DNA of 64,000 nt, from NCBI RefSeq assembly GCF_001436375.1, contig NZ_AZGA01000020.1, positions 62,001 to 126,000 of the forward strand. Reading direction: 5' to 3'. This DNA comes from Agrilactobacillus composti DSM 18527 = JCM 14202. Its GTDB lineage: Bacteria; Bacillota; Bacilli; Lactobacillales; Lactobacillaceae. Of this stretch, positions 56,607 through 64,000 are shown piece by piece. Every line of letters begins with the position of its first letter. Position 1 is the first letter of the stretch. The notes under the pieces are model-generated. The model had not been told where the DNA came from and ran no database searches. It saw only the letters and a program-made list of their open reading frames with translations. The translations under genes were made by a program, and so were the position numbers.

Positions 56607-57272
56607 ATGGATGCGACGTTACAAGGGGCCATTGCGTTACTTCATCCGGGGATGACGGTCAGTTTAGGTGGGGGCAGTCACGTGTTACAAGTGGCGGATT
56701 ATTTGGCTAACCATCCCGAATTAGCATTAACGTTATGTACGCCTTCGGAATTGACCCGGGCTTACTGCCAAGACCTGGGGCTAAAGATGTCTGACTTTAC
56801 CACCAAAATTGATGTGGGCTTTGATGGCTGCGACAGTGTGGATGCCAATTTGAATGTGTTGAAGAGTAACGGGGGCATCCATACTTCCGAGAAGCTATAT
56901 GCCCAGGCCACGGCCAATTACGTGATCTTGACCAATGCCGCGAAGGTCACAGCTATCTTAAATCCAGCATTTCCGTTATGCTTAGAGGTAGTGGGGGAAG
57001 CGGTGCCCCAAGTGCGCGACTTTGCCCAAAGTTTAGGGTTAAGGGTTGAACGGCGTCAAGCTAGCAACATCATGGGCTATACCCGGACCAAGTATGGCAA
57101 TCAGTTGTTGGATTGTTTTGCCAAAGATTGGGCGGAGATACACCGCATTAATACTGAGCTGAGTGGTTATAACGGCGTTGTGGGGACCAGTTATTTTGCC
57201 GGCTTGGTCAACACAGTACTGGCCACGGCGTCAGACGGGACTTTACAGACATACAGAAAGGAAGTTCAGTAA
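56607..57272 (+). CDS. rpiA: Ribose-5-phosphate isomerase A family protein
   Basis: 221 aa isomerase interconverting ribose-5-P and ribulose-5-P. It has MTVSLGGGSHVLQVADYL in place of the usual VGLGTGST phosphate loop, DVGFDGCDSVDANLNVLKSNGG with the catalytic aspartates, and EKLYAQATANYVILTNAAK with the lysine region. The changed first loop (GGGSH instead of GTGST) makes it a divergent member, perhaps acting on another pentose phosphate. ATG at 56607 has AAAGGGG upstream; earlier in-frame ATGs lie over the promoter. It is co-transcribed with the oxidoreductase 2 bp downstream and regulated by the divergent RpiR protein. Confidence 0.85.
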   Translation: MDATLQGAIALLHPGMTVSLGGGSHVLQVADYLANHPELALTLCTPSELTRAYCQDLGLKMSDFTTKIDVGFDGCDSVDANLNVLKSNGGIHTSEKLYAQATANYVILTNAAKVTAILNPAFPLCLEVVGEAVPQVRDFAQSLGLRVERRQASNIMGYTRTKYGNQLLDCFAKDWAEIHRINTELSGYNGVVGTSYFAGLVNTVLATASDGTLQTYRKEVQ

Positions 57273-57274
57273 TT

Positions 57275-58264
57275 ATGACAAAATATAATTGGGGCTTGAT
57301 TGGTATTGGGACGATCGCCCATGAAATGGCGGATGCTTTGAATGCGGTGAATGGTGAAGTTTATGCGGCAGCTAATCCCCATGAAGACAAGTTGGCGGCT
57401 TTTGCCAAGGCCAAAAATGTGCAACATGCCTATACGGACGTGAACGCCATGATCAATGACCCAAACGTTGACGTGATTTACGTGGCCACGCCCCATACTT
57501 TCCATTACGACTATATTAAAAGAGCCCTGAACGCCGGCAAGCATGTTTTCGCCGAAAAAGCTATCACGGTGAATGCGGCCCAATTTGACGAAGTAGCCCA
57601 ATTGGCCAAGGACAAGGGTTTGATTTTGACCGAAGGCTTTACTTTATATCACATGCCGATTTATCAAAAGGTTCAAGACTTGATTGCCAGTGGCCAGCTG
57701 GGTGACATCCACCTGGTGCAAGTGAACTTTGGCAGTCTCAAGGATTACGATCCCACCAATCGCTTTTTCAACAAGGACTTGGCTGGGGGCGCGTTGTTAG
57801 ATATCGGCGGGTACGCCACCGCCTTTGCCCGGACGTTCTTGGACAAGCAGCCTAATGTGGCCTTGACCACGGTGAAGTTCTTTGAAACCGGCGTGGATGA
57901 ACAGTCCGGCATCATTTTGAAGAACGACCAGGAACAGATGGCCGTTATGGCGTTATCACTGCGGGCCAAACAGCCAAAACGGGGCGTGATTTCTGGGACC
58001 AAGGGCTATGTGGAGATCGATAATTATCCTAGAGCCACGGAAGCTAAAATCACCTATACCCCTGATGCCCATGCCACCACAACGGAAATTATCAGCGCGG
58101 GATCTGAAGAATTAGCCTTGAACTACGAAGTGGCCGATATGCAGCGCTATATCGACCAAGGCCATGATGATGGCCAACTGGTCCTATCCGGTGCGGTGAG
58201 CCATATCTTAGACGGGGTGCGCAATCAATGGGGGATGCGCTTTCCTGAAGACAGTTCAAATTAG
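57275..58264 (+). CDS. Gfo/Idh/MocA-family oxidoreductase
   Basis: 329 aa NAD(P)-dependent sugar or polyol dehydrogenase. The Rossmann fold starts with WGLIGIGTIAHEMADAL; EKAITVNAAQFDEVAQLAKDKGL contains the catalytic-lysine EK(P/A) motif with Ala in place of Pro; the C-terminal alpha/beta domain has GGALLDIGGYATAFARTFL. It is 2 bp after rpiA, so one operon: a sugar or polyol would be oxidised and its pentose phosphate isomerised (inference). SD AAAGGAAG lies inside the end of rpiA. Confidence 0.9.
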   Translation: MTKYNWGLIGIGTIAHEMADALNAVNGEVYAAANPHEDKLAAFAKAKNVQHAYTDVNAMINDPNVDVIYVATPHTFHYDYIKRALNAGKHVFAEKAITVNAAQFDEVAQLAKDKGLILTEGFTLYHMPIYQKVQDLIASGQLGDIHLVQVNFGSLKDYDPTNRFFNKDLAGGALLDIGGYATAFARTFLDKQPNVALTTVKFFETGVDEQSGIILKNDQEQMAVMALSLRAKQPKRGVISGTKGYVEIDNYPRATEAKITYTPDAHATTTEIISAGSEELALNYEVADMQRYIDQGHDDGQLVLSGAVSHILDGVRNQWGMRFPEDSSN

Positions 58265-58276
58265 ATAGTAATTAAA

Positions 58277-58321
58277 AATAGGCCGCCAGGGTTTTTGCCT
58301 GGGGGCCTATTGTTGTATAAT
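58277..58321 (+). promoter_or_regulatory. Hairpin and queG promoter
   Basis: AATAGGCC-CCAGG (58277-58290) pairs with CCTGG-GGCCTATT (58298-58311), a terminator-like hairpin with a poor T-run. TATAAT (58316-58321) follows immediately, 31 bp before queG, with only TTTTGC as a -35. Confidence 0.55.
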
Positions 58322-58351
58322 GGGGGCTTAGAAATAATCGGAGGTGGAACC

Positions 58352-59518
58352 ATGGCTGACAAGGTCGATCTAAAAGCACAGATCATTGCTGCCAGCCAGC
58401 GTCTGGGCATTGATAAAATTGGGTTTACCACTGCGGCGGATTTTGAGGATATGCGGCCTAGTTTAGTGCAGCAAAAAGCTGACGGCCATACTACGGGATT
58501 TGAACATCAGAACTTAGATGAACGTCTAAATCCTAGTCTGATCTTTGACCAGCCCAAGTCGATTATCGCCATCGCCCTGGCCTATCCGTCAAGAATGACA
58601 GATCGACCAAAACGAACCAAAGCCAAACGCGGGCAATTTGCCCGGGCTTCTTGGGGGCGTGATTATCACTTTATTTTGCGGGATAAGATGGCAGCGCTGG
58701 TGGCGGAAATTGAACAGCTGGTTGCTCCAGACGATACAATCCGCTTCAAACCCATGGTGGACACCGGCGAACTGATGGATGTGGTGGTGGCCCAGCGTGC
58801 TGGTTTAGGCTTCATTGGCAAGAACGGCCTGTTGATCACGGAAGAGTTTGGCTCCTTTGTGTATCTAGGTGAAATCATCACCAACCTAGAACTGGCGCCG
58901 GATACAGCCATGGCTTGCCAGTGTGGCGACTGTCGGCGTTGCGTCGATTACTGCCCGCCCCAAGCCTTAATGGGCAATGGTCAGCTCAATGGTCAGCGTT
59001 GTTTGTCCTATCAGACCCAGACCAAGGATTTGCTGGCGCCAGAGTTTCGACCGCTAATCAAAAACGTGATTTACGGCTGTGACATTTGCCAATTGGTTTG
59101 TCCCTTCAATAAGGGAAAGAACTTTCACCGCCATGGGGCCATGGAACCGGACCCGGAACAAGTGATGCCAGAATTGCAGCCCATGTTGGCCTTAAGCAAT
59201 CGAGATTTCAAAGCTCGGTTTGGAATGATGGCCGGATCTTGGCGGGGGAAAAAGCCGCTACAGCGCAACGCCATTATTGCCCTGGCCAACCAAAAAGACC
59301 AAAGTGCCTTGCCGCATTTGATGCAAGTGGTGACTGCCGACCCCCGGCCCATGATTCGGGCCACGGCGGCCTATGCCATCGGCCAAATCACCAAGTTTCA
59401 TAACGAAGCCACTTTGGACTTCTTAAAGCAGGCTTATGACCAGGAAGTGGCCCAAACCACGCCAGCCGCCTATTTGGCCGAATTCGCCCAGGCCATTGCG
59501 GCGATTGCTGCGCTATAA
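58352..59518 (+). CDS. queG: Epoxyqueuosine reductase
   Basis: 388 aa enzyme reducing epoxyqueuosine to queuosine in tRNA, the last step of queuosine synthesis; it uses cobalamin and two [4Fe-4S] clusters. GIDKIGFTTAADFED and the central DTGELMDVVVAQRAGLGFIGKNGLLI match the B12-binding part; CQCGDCRRCVDYCPPQAL and YGCDICQLVCPFNK carry the cluster cysteines. C-terminal HEAT-like repeats (about 310-388) bind tRNA. GGAGGTGG precedes ATG 58352. It is a second B12-dependent enzyme within 7 kb of the uptake cassette. Confidence 0.95.
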   Translation: MADKVDLKAQIIAASQRLGIDKIGFTTAADFEDMRPSLVQQKADGHTTGFEHQNLDERLNPSLIFDQPKSIIAIALAYPSRMTDRPKRTKAKRGQFARASWGRDYHFILRDKMAALVAEIEQLVAPDDTIRFKPMVDTGELMDVVVAQRAGLGFIGKNGLLITEEFGSFVYLGEIITNLELAPDTAMACQCGDCRRCVDYCPPQALMGNGQLNGQRCLSYQTQTKDLLAPEFRPLIKNVIYGCDICQLVCPFNKGKNFHRHGAMEPDPEQVMPELQPMLALSNRDFKARFGMMAGSWRGKKPLQRNAIIALANQKDQSALPHLMQVVTADPRPMIRATAAYAIGQITKFHNEATLDFLKQAYDQEVAQTTPAAYLAEFAQAIAAIAAL

Positions 59519-59521
59519 CGG

Positions 59522-59707
59522 CTAACGGTGGAAAAGATCCCGCAGGCCCACGGCTAACAGGATAAAGACCAGGATACCAAGTTTGGCCACCCGAACTGGC
59601 CCGATACCTAAGATACCCCGGGAGAACTCCAGAAAAATAACGAGGGCGCAAGCAAAGGCGCCGATGATGCATAAAATACCTCTTACAAAATGGGGCGCAC
59701 GATTCAT
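59522..59707 (-). CDS. Small membrane protein, 61 aa
   Basis: Two predicted transmembrane helices (GILCIIGAFACALVIFLEF and VAKLGILVFILLAVGLRDLF) with short charged ends. AAAGGAG precedes the ATG at 59707. Convergent with queG, stops 3 bp apart. No family recognised. Confidence 0.65.
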   Translation of the reverse strand: MNRAPHFVRGILCIIGAFACALVIFLEFSRGILGIGPVRVAKLGILVFILLAVGLRDLFHR

Positions 59708-59750
59708 CGAATCGCTCCTTTCAAATGTCCAATAAAGGGGGAAATAAAAA

Positions 59751-61079
59751 ATGCGGATATGGCAACGTGTCACCCAACGCCAGATTACAGCCATGGCCCA
59801 ATTGGACCAGCTTTCTCGGCGGGGGTTGTATTCACTTAGTTTAACACAAACAGACTTTCCAGATGGTAACTATGTTTTAACGGTTGGCCCCGGTCCTATT
59901 CAGGTTTTAGTCCCAGTGCAGTTGGCGGATGATGTGGGGGGTACTGGTTATTACCGCAGTTATAGCACCCAATTCAGGCGTTATAACAGCTGGTTGGATT
60001 TGGCCAATAATCAACGCGTGTGGGTCCAGCGGTATCTCACTAGGTGGGTAGCGCCTTTGGTGGACAATTTGGCACCTGATTCTTTGACCCTGGGCGTTAT
60101 CACCGATACACATGCCGTTACAGGCGTGAATAAAACCTACTATGGTAGTAATGGCTGGCGCCATGTGCAGGAGCTGAATCTCTTGGCAGACACCGGTTTG
60201 CTGGATTTAAAAGTTCATTTAGGAGATATGATCGATGGCAGCCAAGCCCCAGCGGTGTCTAAACAAGCCCTGGCTCAGATCATCCAGACCCTAGCCCAGG
60301 GCCCCACGCCCTTTATGGCAGTGAAGGGCAATCATGATGATAATGATAAATATGATGAACATTATGATCAACCAGCTAGTTTTAGTGCCAATACCTACGC
60401 CAATATCGTTCAGCGCCCGTTAGCTAACCAAGCAACACTTAAAAGCCAAGGTCGACTGCATTACTTTGACAAAGGTCAACTGCGGCTGATTTTCATTGAT
60501 ACCTGTGATGTGTCTTATGCATTGGATGATAGGGGCCAAAAGCGCTATGACATGAAAAAAGTCATGGCTATTCGTCAACAGCAATTTGAAGACATCATTG
60601 AACTGCTAAGCGCGTCTCAAGATAAAACCATCTGTTTTTTAGGCCATGCCGATTTGGCTCAGCCCAAGGGTAAGGGGGCAGTCAATTATAATGGCACCAC
60701 TTTACAGGAATTGTTTCAAGCTTTCAACCAACACGCCAAGGGCCGGATCCAAACTAAGGGGCGGCCCGCCGACTTTACCGTCCAGGCTAATTTTGACTTT
60801 CGTCACACCGGGACTGCCAAGATTGCTGCTTATATCTGTGGCCACCGTCACCGGGAGCGGGCTTACCAATTAGCCGGGGTGCAGTATATTTGGTTGAATT
60901 GCTCGGCACTCATGGGCAAGCATCACGCCCTGACCACCAAATACAATCGCCACTGGGACCGACATCAAGGGGATATCACCGAGTTTGCCGGGTATGTCCT
61001 GAATTTCAATCAGCAAACCCAAAAATTACTGGTATTTGGTTACGGTGCCGCTAGCAGGATTCAGAGTTTTAACCTATAA
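59751..61079 (+). CDS. Calcineurin-like metallophosphoesterase
   Basis: 442 aa phosphoesterase. From residue about 112 it shows the five metal-binding blocks in order: GVITDTHAV, HLGDMIDG, AVKGNHDDND, FLGHAD and ICGHRHRER. The first 110 residues are a beta-rich domain (GNYVLTVGPGPIQVLV) not typical of the family, possibly for substrate binding. There is no signal peptide. The substrate is not predictable; relatives act on phosphodiesters, nucleotides or teichoic-acid precursors. A GGGGG SD lies upstream. Confidence 0.87.
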   Translation: MRIWQRVTQRQITAMAQLDQLSRRGLYSLSLTQTDFPDGNYVLTVGPGPIQVLVPVQLADDVGGTGYYRSYSTQFRRYNSWLDLANNQRVWVQRYLTRWVAPLVDNLAPDSLTLGVITDTHAVTGVNKTYYGSNGWRHVQELNLLADTGLLDLKVHLGDMIDGSQAPAVSKQALAQIIQTLAQGPTPFMAVKGNHDDNDKYDEHYDQPASFSANTYANIVQRPLANQATLKSQGRLHYFDKGQLRLIFIDTCDVSYALDDRGQKRYDMKKVMAIRQQQFEDIIELLSASQDKTICFLGHADLAQPKGKGAVNYNGTTLQELFQAFNQHAKGRIQTKGRPADFTVQANFDFRHTGTAKIAAYICGHRHRERAYQLAGVQYIWLNCSALMGKHHALTTKYNRHWDRHQGDITEFAGYVLNFNQQTQKLLVFGYGAASRIQSFNL

Positions 61080-61111
61080 TATAGGATGTATGTAAATTTT
61101 AAACCGGCAAA

Positions 61112-61139
61112 TTGACATGTTTGCTGAAAAATATATAAT
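61112..61139 (+). promoter_or_regulatory. Promoter of asnB
   Basis: TTGACA (61112-61117), 16 bp, TATAAT (61134-61139); both hexamers are perfect. The leader of about 75 nt contains no obvious T-box or terminator. Confidence 0.85.
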
Positions 61140-61219
61140 GATAAGTTGACGGACTTTAACCTAGGATTAATTTTTTTGTTGGGTGTACGACGTTAACTAT
61201 AGACAAGGGGTTTTCGAAT

Positions 61220-63136
61220 ATGTGTGGAATCGTTGGTTTTGTTGACAAAACAATGCTAAATAAGAAACCAGTTATTAATGATATGATGGAAATGATCAAA
61301 CATCGAGGCCCTAATAGTTCTGGGGAATATGTGAATGATGAGGTGGCCCTGGGTTTCCGGCGCCTATCCATCATTGATTTAAAGGGCGGCAGTCAGCCCA
61401 TTTTAAACGAAGATAAAACGAAAGCCATTATTTTCAATGGTGAAATTTACAACTTTCAACCAATCCGTGAGGAACTAATTGCCGCGGGGCATACCTTCAC
61501 CACCCATTCCGATACCGAAGTGTTATTACACGGTTATGAAGAATATGGGATCGAGGGGCTTTTGAAGAAGATCCGGGGGATGTTTGCCTTTTTGATTTGG
61601 GATGATACCAAAAAAGAATTGGTGGGTGCCCGGGATTTCTTCGGCATCAAACCCATGTATTATTACCATCAAGACGGCATGTTCATGATTGGCTCTGAAA
61701 TCAAGTCTTTCTTGAAAAATCCAAAATTTAAAAAAGAACTCAATCCAGAAGCACTACGGCCATATTTGACCTTCCAGTATTCCGCTTTGGATGAAACTTT
61801 CTTTAAGAACGTGTTCCGGGTCCCAGAAGGCCATTACTTTACGTTAAAAGATGACAAATTAACCATTAAAAAATATTGGGATGTGGACTTTAAAGCCAAC
61901 CACTTATCCCTGGAAGATACGATCAATGCCATTGACAAGTCTATTTCTGAATCTGTGGATGCCCATCGGATTTCCGATGTTGAAGTGGGTTCGTTATTAT
62001 CCAGTGGGGTGGATTCTAGTTATATCACCTCCGTATTACGGCCAGAACACACCTTCTCCATTGGTTTTGATGATAAGAAGTACCATGAAGGCATCGCCGC
62101 TAAAGAATTAGCCGACCACTTAGGCTTAGAAAACAAGAGTGATGTGGTTACGGCCCAAGAAGCTTTTAAGAACTTCCCACTGATTCAATATCATTTGGAT
62201 GAACCCGACTCCAACCCGTCTTGTGTCCCCCTATACTTCTTGACCAAGTTAGCCAGCAAAGATGTGACGGTTATCTTGTCTGGGGAAGGGGCCGACGAAT
62301 TATTTGCCGGTTACGCCAATTATGGTTGGCACTCCCATTCTAAAGCCATCCGGGTCTTTGCCCAGGGCTTGAAGAAATTACCACGGGGCGCGCGGGTCTC
62401 CATTGCCCATGGGTTGAAACGCTCACCAAACTTCCACGGCCGCTTACATTTATACGAAGCCACCGCGCCGGCTGAAGAATTCTTTATTGGCGAAGCTCGG
62501 ATCTTCCACGAAGCGGATGCCGTTAAGATCTTGCAACCTGCCTTTAAACGCAGTGAAACGGTGGAACAAATTGTGACCAAGAGTTACAAGAAGGTCCGCC
62601 ATTATGACGATGAAGTTAAAAAGATGCAATACCTGGATATCCATCAATTTATGCCAAAGGATATTTTATTAAAGGCTGATAAATTAAGTATGGCTAACTC
62701 CATGGAATTGCGGGTCCCATTCTTAGATAAAGAAGTGGCCAAGGTCGCTGAGGGTATCCCTACCAAGTACTTGTTAAACTCTAAAGACAGCAAGTATGCT
62801 TTACGGATGGCTGCCAACCGCCACTTGCCAGATGCTTGGGCTCGCCGGGAAAAATTAGGCTTCCCTGTACCGGTCAGTGCTTGGTTGCATGATGAAGATA
62901 TTTACAAGGAAGTCCGCGACTTGTTTGCTGCTGACTTTGCTGCGAAGTTCTTTGATCAAGCGGCTATCTTGAAGTTAGTAGACGACTACTACAACAACGT
63001 GGGCCCAGACGACAATCGTCGCAAGATTTGGACCGTTTATACTTTCTTAGTTTGGTATAAAGTTTATTTCATTGATAACGAAAAACCTGAGTTCATTCCT
63101 GATAAGAACAAACAAACTGCTACAGTGCAAGCTTAG
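61220..63136 (+). CDS. asnB: Asparagine synthase, glutamine-hydrolysing
   Basis: 638 aa two-domain enzyme making asparagine from aspartate, glutamine and ATP. The N-terminal class II amidotransferase has catalytic Cys2 (MCGIVGFVD), RHRGP-type KHRGPNSSGEY and IIFNGEIYNFQPIREEL. The C-terminal synthetase has the PP-loop GSLLSSGVDSSYITSVL, VILSGEGADELFAGY and MELRVPFLDKEVAKVA. It belongs to the 630-residue Bacillus AsnB/AsnO type and is monocistronic, with its own strong promoter and terminator. A role in amidating cell-wall precursors is possible for some relatives, but this looks like standard AsnB. Confidence 0.95.
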   Translation: MCGIVGFVDKTMLNKKPVINDMMEMIKHRGPNSSGEYVNDEVALGFRRLSIIDLKGGSQPILNEDKTKAIIFNGEIYNFQPIREELIAAGHTFTTHSDTEVLLHGYEEYGIEGLLKKIRGMFAFLIWDDTKKELVGARDFFGIKPMYYYHQDGMFMIGSEIKSFLKNPKFKKELNPEALRPYLTFQYSALDETFFKNVFRVPEGHYFTLKDDKLTIKKYWDVDFKANHLSLEDTINAIDKSISESVDAHRISDVEVGSLLSSGVDSSYITSVLRPEHTFSIGFDDKKYHEGIAAKELADHLGLENKSDVVTAQEAFKNFPLIQYHLDEPDSNPSCVPLYFLTKLASKDVTVILSGEGADELFAGYANYGWHSHSKAIRVFAQGLKKLPRGARVSIAHGLKRSPNFHGRLHLYEATAPAEEFFIGEARIFHEADAVKILQPAFKRSETVEQIVTKSYKKVRHYDDEVKKMQYLDIHQFMPKDILLKADKLSMANSMELRVPFLDKEVAKVAEGIPTKYLLNSKDSKYALRMAANRHLPDAWARREKLGFPVPVSAWLHDEDIYKEVRDLFAADFAAKFFDQAAILKLVDDYYNNVGPDDNRRKIWTVYTFLVWYKVYFIDNEKPEFIPDKNKQTATVQA

Positions 63137-63160
63137 AGGCAGTTTTAACTAAAAATGGTT

Positions 63161-63195
63161 ATCTGCACGACCTGGCTCAGCCAGATGGTGCAGAT
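63161..63195. repeat. Inverted repeat downstream of asnB
   Basis: ATCTGCAC (63161-63168) with GTGCAGAT (63188-63195), and inner CTGGCT/AGCCAG, forming a nested dyad between the asnB stop and its terminator. It lacks a T-run, so it is not a terminator itself. Confidence 0.55.
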
Positions 63196-63203
63196 CATCA
63201 GAC

Positions 63204-63245
63204 AAAAATAGCCTTATCTCGTCGTATTGAGATAAGGCTATTTTT
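63204..63245. terminator. Bidirectional terminator after asnB
   Basis: Perfect 17 bp stem AAAAATAGCCTTATCTC (63204-63220) with GAGATAAGGCTATTTTT (63229-63245), serving asnB and the convergent partial gene. Confidence 0.94.
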
Positions 63246-63262
63246 GTGGCTTAAGGGCCTAA

Positions 63263-64000
63263 TTAATGGGAAATTGGCAGGATGATGATTCGGTCCATAT
63301 AGTTTGGTCGGTGCAAGAAGTTACCTTCTTCCCGGTAAGGTCTGGCACCACTTTCAAAGATCAAAGCTAAATTGGTTTCTGAAGCATTCAAACTGATTTC
63401 TTCCACGGAATTGGGGACGTTGACGATTTGATCCCCGCCTTCAGGTTTATCGAAATCTAGTTTGGACCAAGAGCGATCCTTAGGGACTCGGACCCAAAGC
63501 TTACCGGGGGCGGCGCCATTGGATTGACTGAGCAAGGTCAACCCATCATCCGCGATGGCGATCCCTTGCAGCCGGTCCCAACCATCATTAAAGGAATTAA
63601 TGATTTTTTGCTGAATCATGGTCTTAAAGACGATGGTGGTTTGTGCTTGAACGCTCTTATTCTTGAATTGGGGAATCAAGGGTTCAGCTAGTTTTTGGAA
63701 TTGTGCCAAGGTAAACGCATTGGGAAGGCCTTGGGCATTTAACGGTAGGGCAATAATTGAACGGGTGGCTTTATTCTTGCCATATTTCACAAAGACTAGT
63801 TGATTATTGTAAAGGGCAATGGCCGAGGTGCGGTTGGCCAGTTGCAAAGGAATTCTAGTAGAAGCAATTGGTTGCTGCATGCTTTGGGCTTTGTAGGCGT
63901 CAATAGTGCTTTGGGACGTATAACTCAGTCCGGCGCCACCAAGTGCTGAGGTGTCATCAGACCAAATCAGGCGCTGGCGCGCACGGTCATAGAGAATGCC
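63263..64000 (-). CDS. Unknown protein, 5' end off the window
   Basis: C-terminal 245 residues of a larger protein; the frame is open to the right edge (GILYDRARQRLIWSDDTSAL...). Beta-rich repeats such as IALYNNQLVFVKYGKNKATR, LQGIAIADDGLTLLSQSNG and EEISLNASETNLALIFESGA look like propeller blades or a repeated sandwich. No catalytic motif is recognised, and a signal peptide, if any, lies outside. An internal ATG at 63880 is not taken as the start because the frame continues through it. Confidence 0.7.
   Translation of the reverse strand, partial: GILYDRARQRLIWSDDTSALGGAGLSYTSQSTIDAYKAQSMQQPIASTRIPLQLANRTSAIALYNNQLVFVKYGKNKATRSIIALPLNAQGLPNAFTLAQFQKLAEPLIPQFKNKSVQAQTTIVFKTMIQQKIINSFNDGWDRLQGIAIADDGLTLLSQSNGAAPGKLWVRVPKDRSWSKLDFDKPEGGDQIVNVPNSVEEISLNASETNLALIFESGARPYREEGNFLHRPNYMDRIIILPISH

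Noticed and set aside
1-64000. CRISPR arrays, tRNA/rRNA genes, insertion sequences, prophage
   Set aside because: No regularly spaced repeats, tRNA-like cloverleaf ends, transposase or integrase genes were seen on either strand. Short structured RNAs could have been missed by eye.

Overview
The window reads as chromosomal DNA of a lactic acid bacterium of the Lactobacillaceae. The support is a full-length phosphoketolase, several mannose-family PTS genes, LevR-, RpiR-, GntR- and ArsR-type regulators, AGGAGG ribosome binding sites, a B12-dependent class II ribonucleotide reductase and the ECF-type vitamin uptake typical of lactobacilli. I see no rRNA, tRNA, insertion sequence, phage gene or CRISPR array. 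I cannot name the species.

Layout. (1) 1-11178, + strand: a glycan-use operon. It holds PTS IIC and IID (IIC runs off the left edge), a short GH43, GH88, GH36, a Cof-type HAD phosphatase, a GH43 beta-xylosidase, a cytosolic F5/8-like protein, a GH28-like beta-helix protein and a GntR/UTRA regulator. (2) 11207-13718: phosphoketolase under a near-consensus promoter. (3) 13944-19692, - strand: a visibly AT-richer, decaying block with a truncated serine dehydratase beta subunit, a frameshifted M20 peptidase, an MFS transporter and an AraC regulator fused to a GH39-like domain. (4) 19906-21857: an XRE/MmyB regulator divergent from a stand-alone GAPDH. (5) 21968-32015, - strand: a second glycan locus with GH127/GH146, PTS IIA, a LevR-type sigma-54 activator, a second short GH43, PTS IID/IIC/IIB and GH51. 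Two near-perfect sigma-54 promoters drive the PTS genes, and a cre site sits at one start point. An ArsR-like regulator is divergent from GH51. (6) 33.3-48.5 kb: housekeeping and accessory genes (phosphatase, glycerate kinase, Usp, Tag, TMEM175-like channel, two MFS transporters, glutathione peroxidase, ABC-F, adenosine deaminase, nucleoside phosphorylase, baeRF-like protein). (7) 48.9-50.3 kb: an intact HydG radical-SAM enzyme with no hydrogenase genes in view. (8) 51.2-55.1 kb: a B12 cassette with paired NrdR boxes, class II RNR, secreted DUF4430 protein, CbrT-like ECF-S protein and PduO adenosyltransferase; B12-dependent QueG lies 3 kb further on. (9) 55.3-64 kb: RpiR/rpiA/oxidoreductase, queG, a metallophosphoesterase, asnB and a partial unknown gene. 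A parS-like site lies between rpiR and rpiA.

How it fits together: the two PTS loci look built to import and cut plant oligosaccharides inside the cell. The enzyme set (GH43 of the exo-beta-1,3-galactanase type, GH51, GH127/146, GH36, GH43 xylosidase, GH88) suggests arabinogalactan or pectin side chains. Pentoses released would feed phosphoketolase. Imported cobalamin would be adenosylated by PduO for the RNR and used as cobalamin by QueG.
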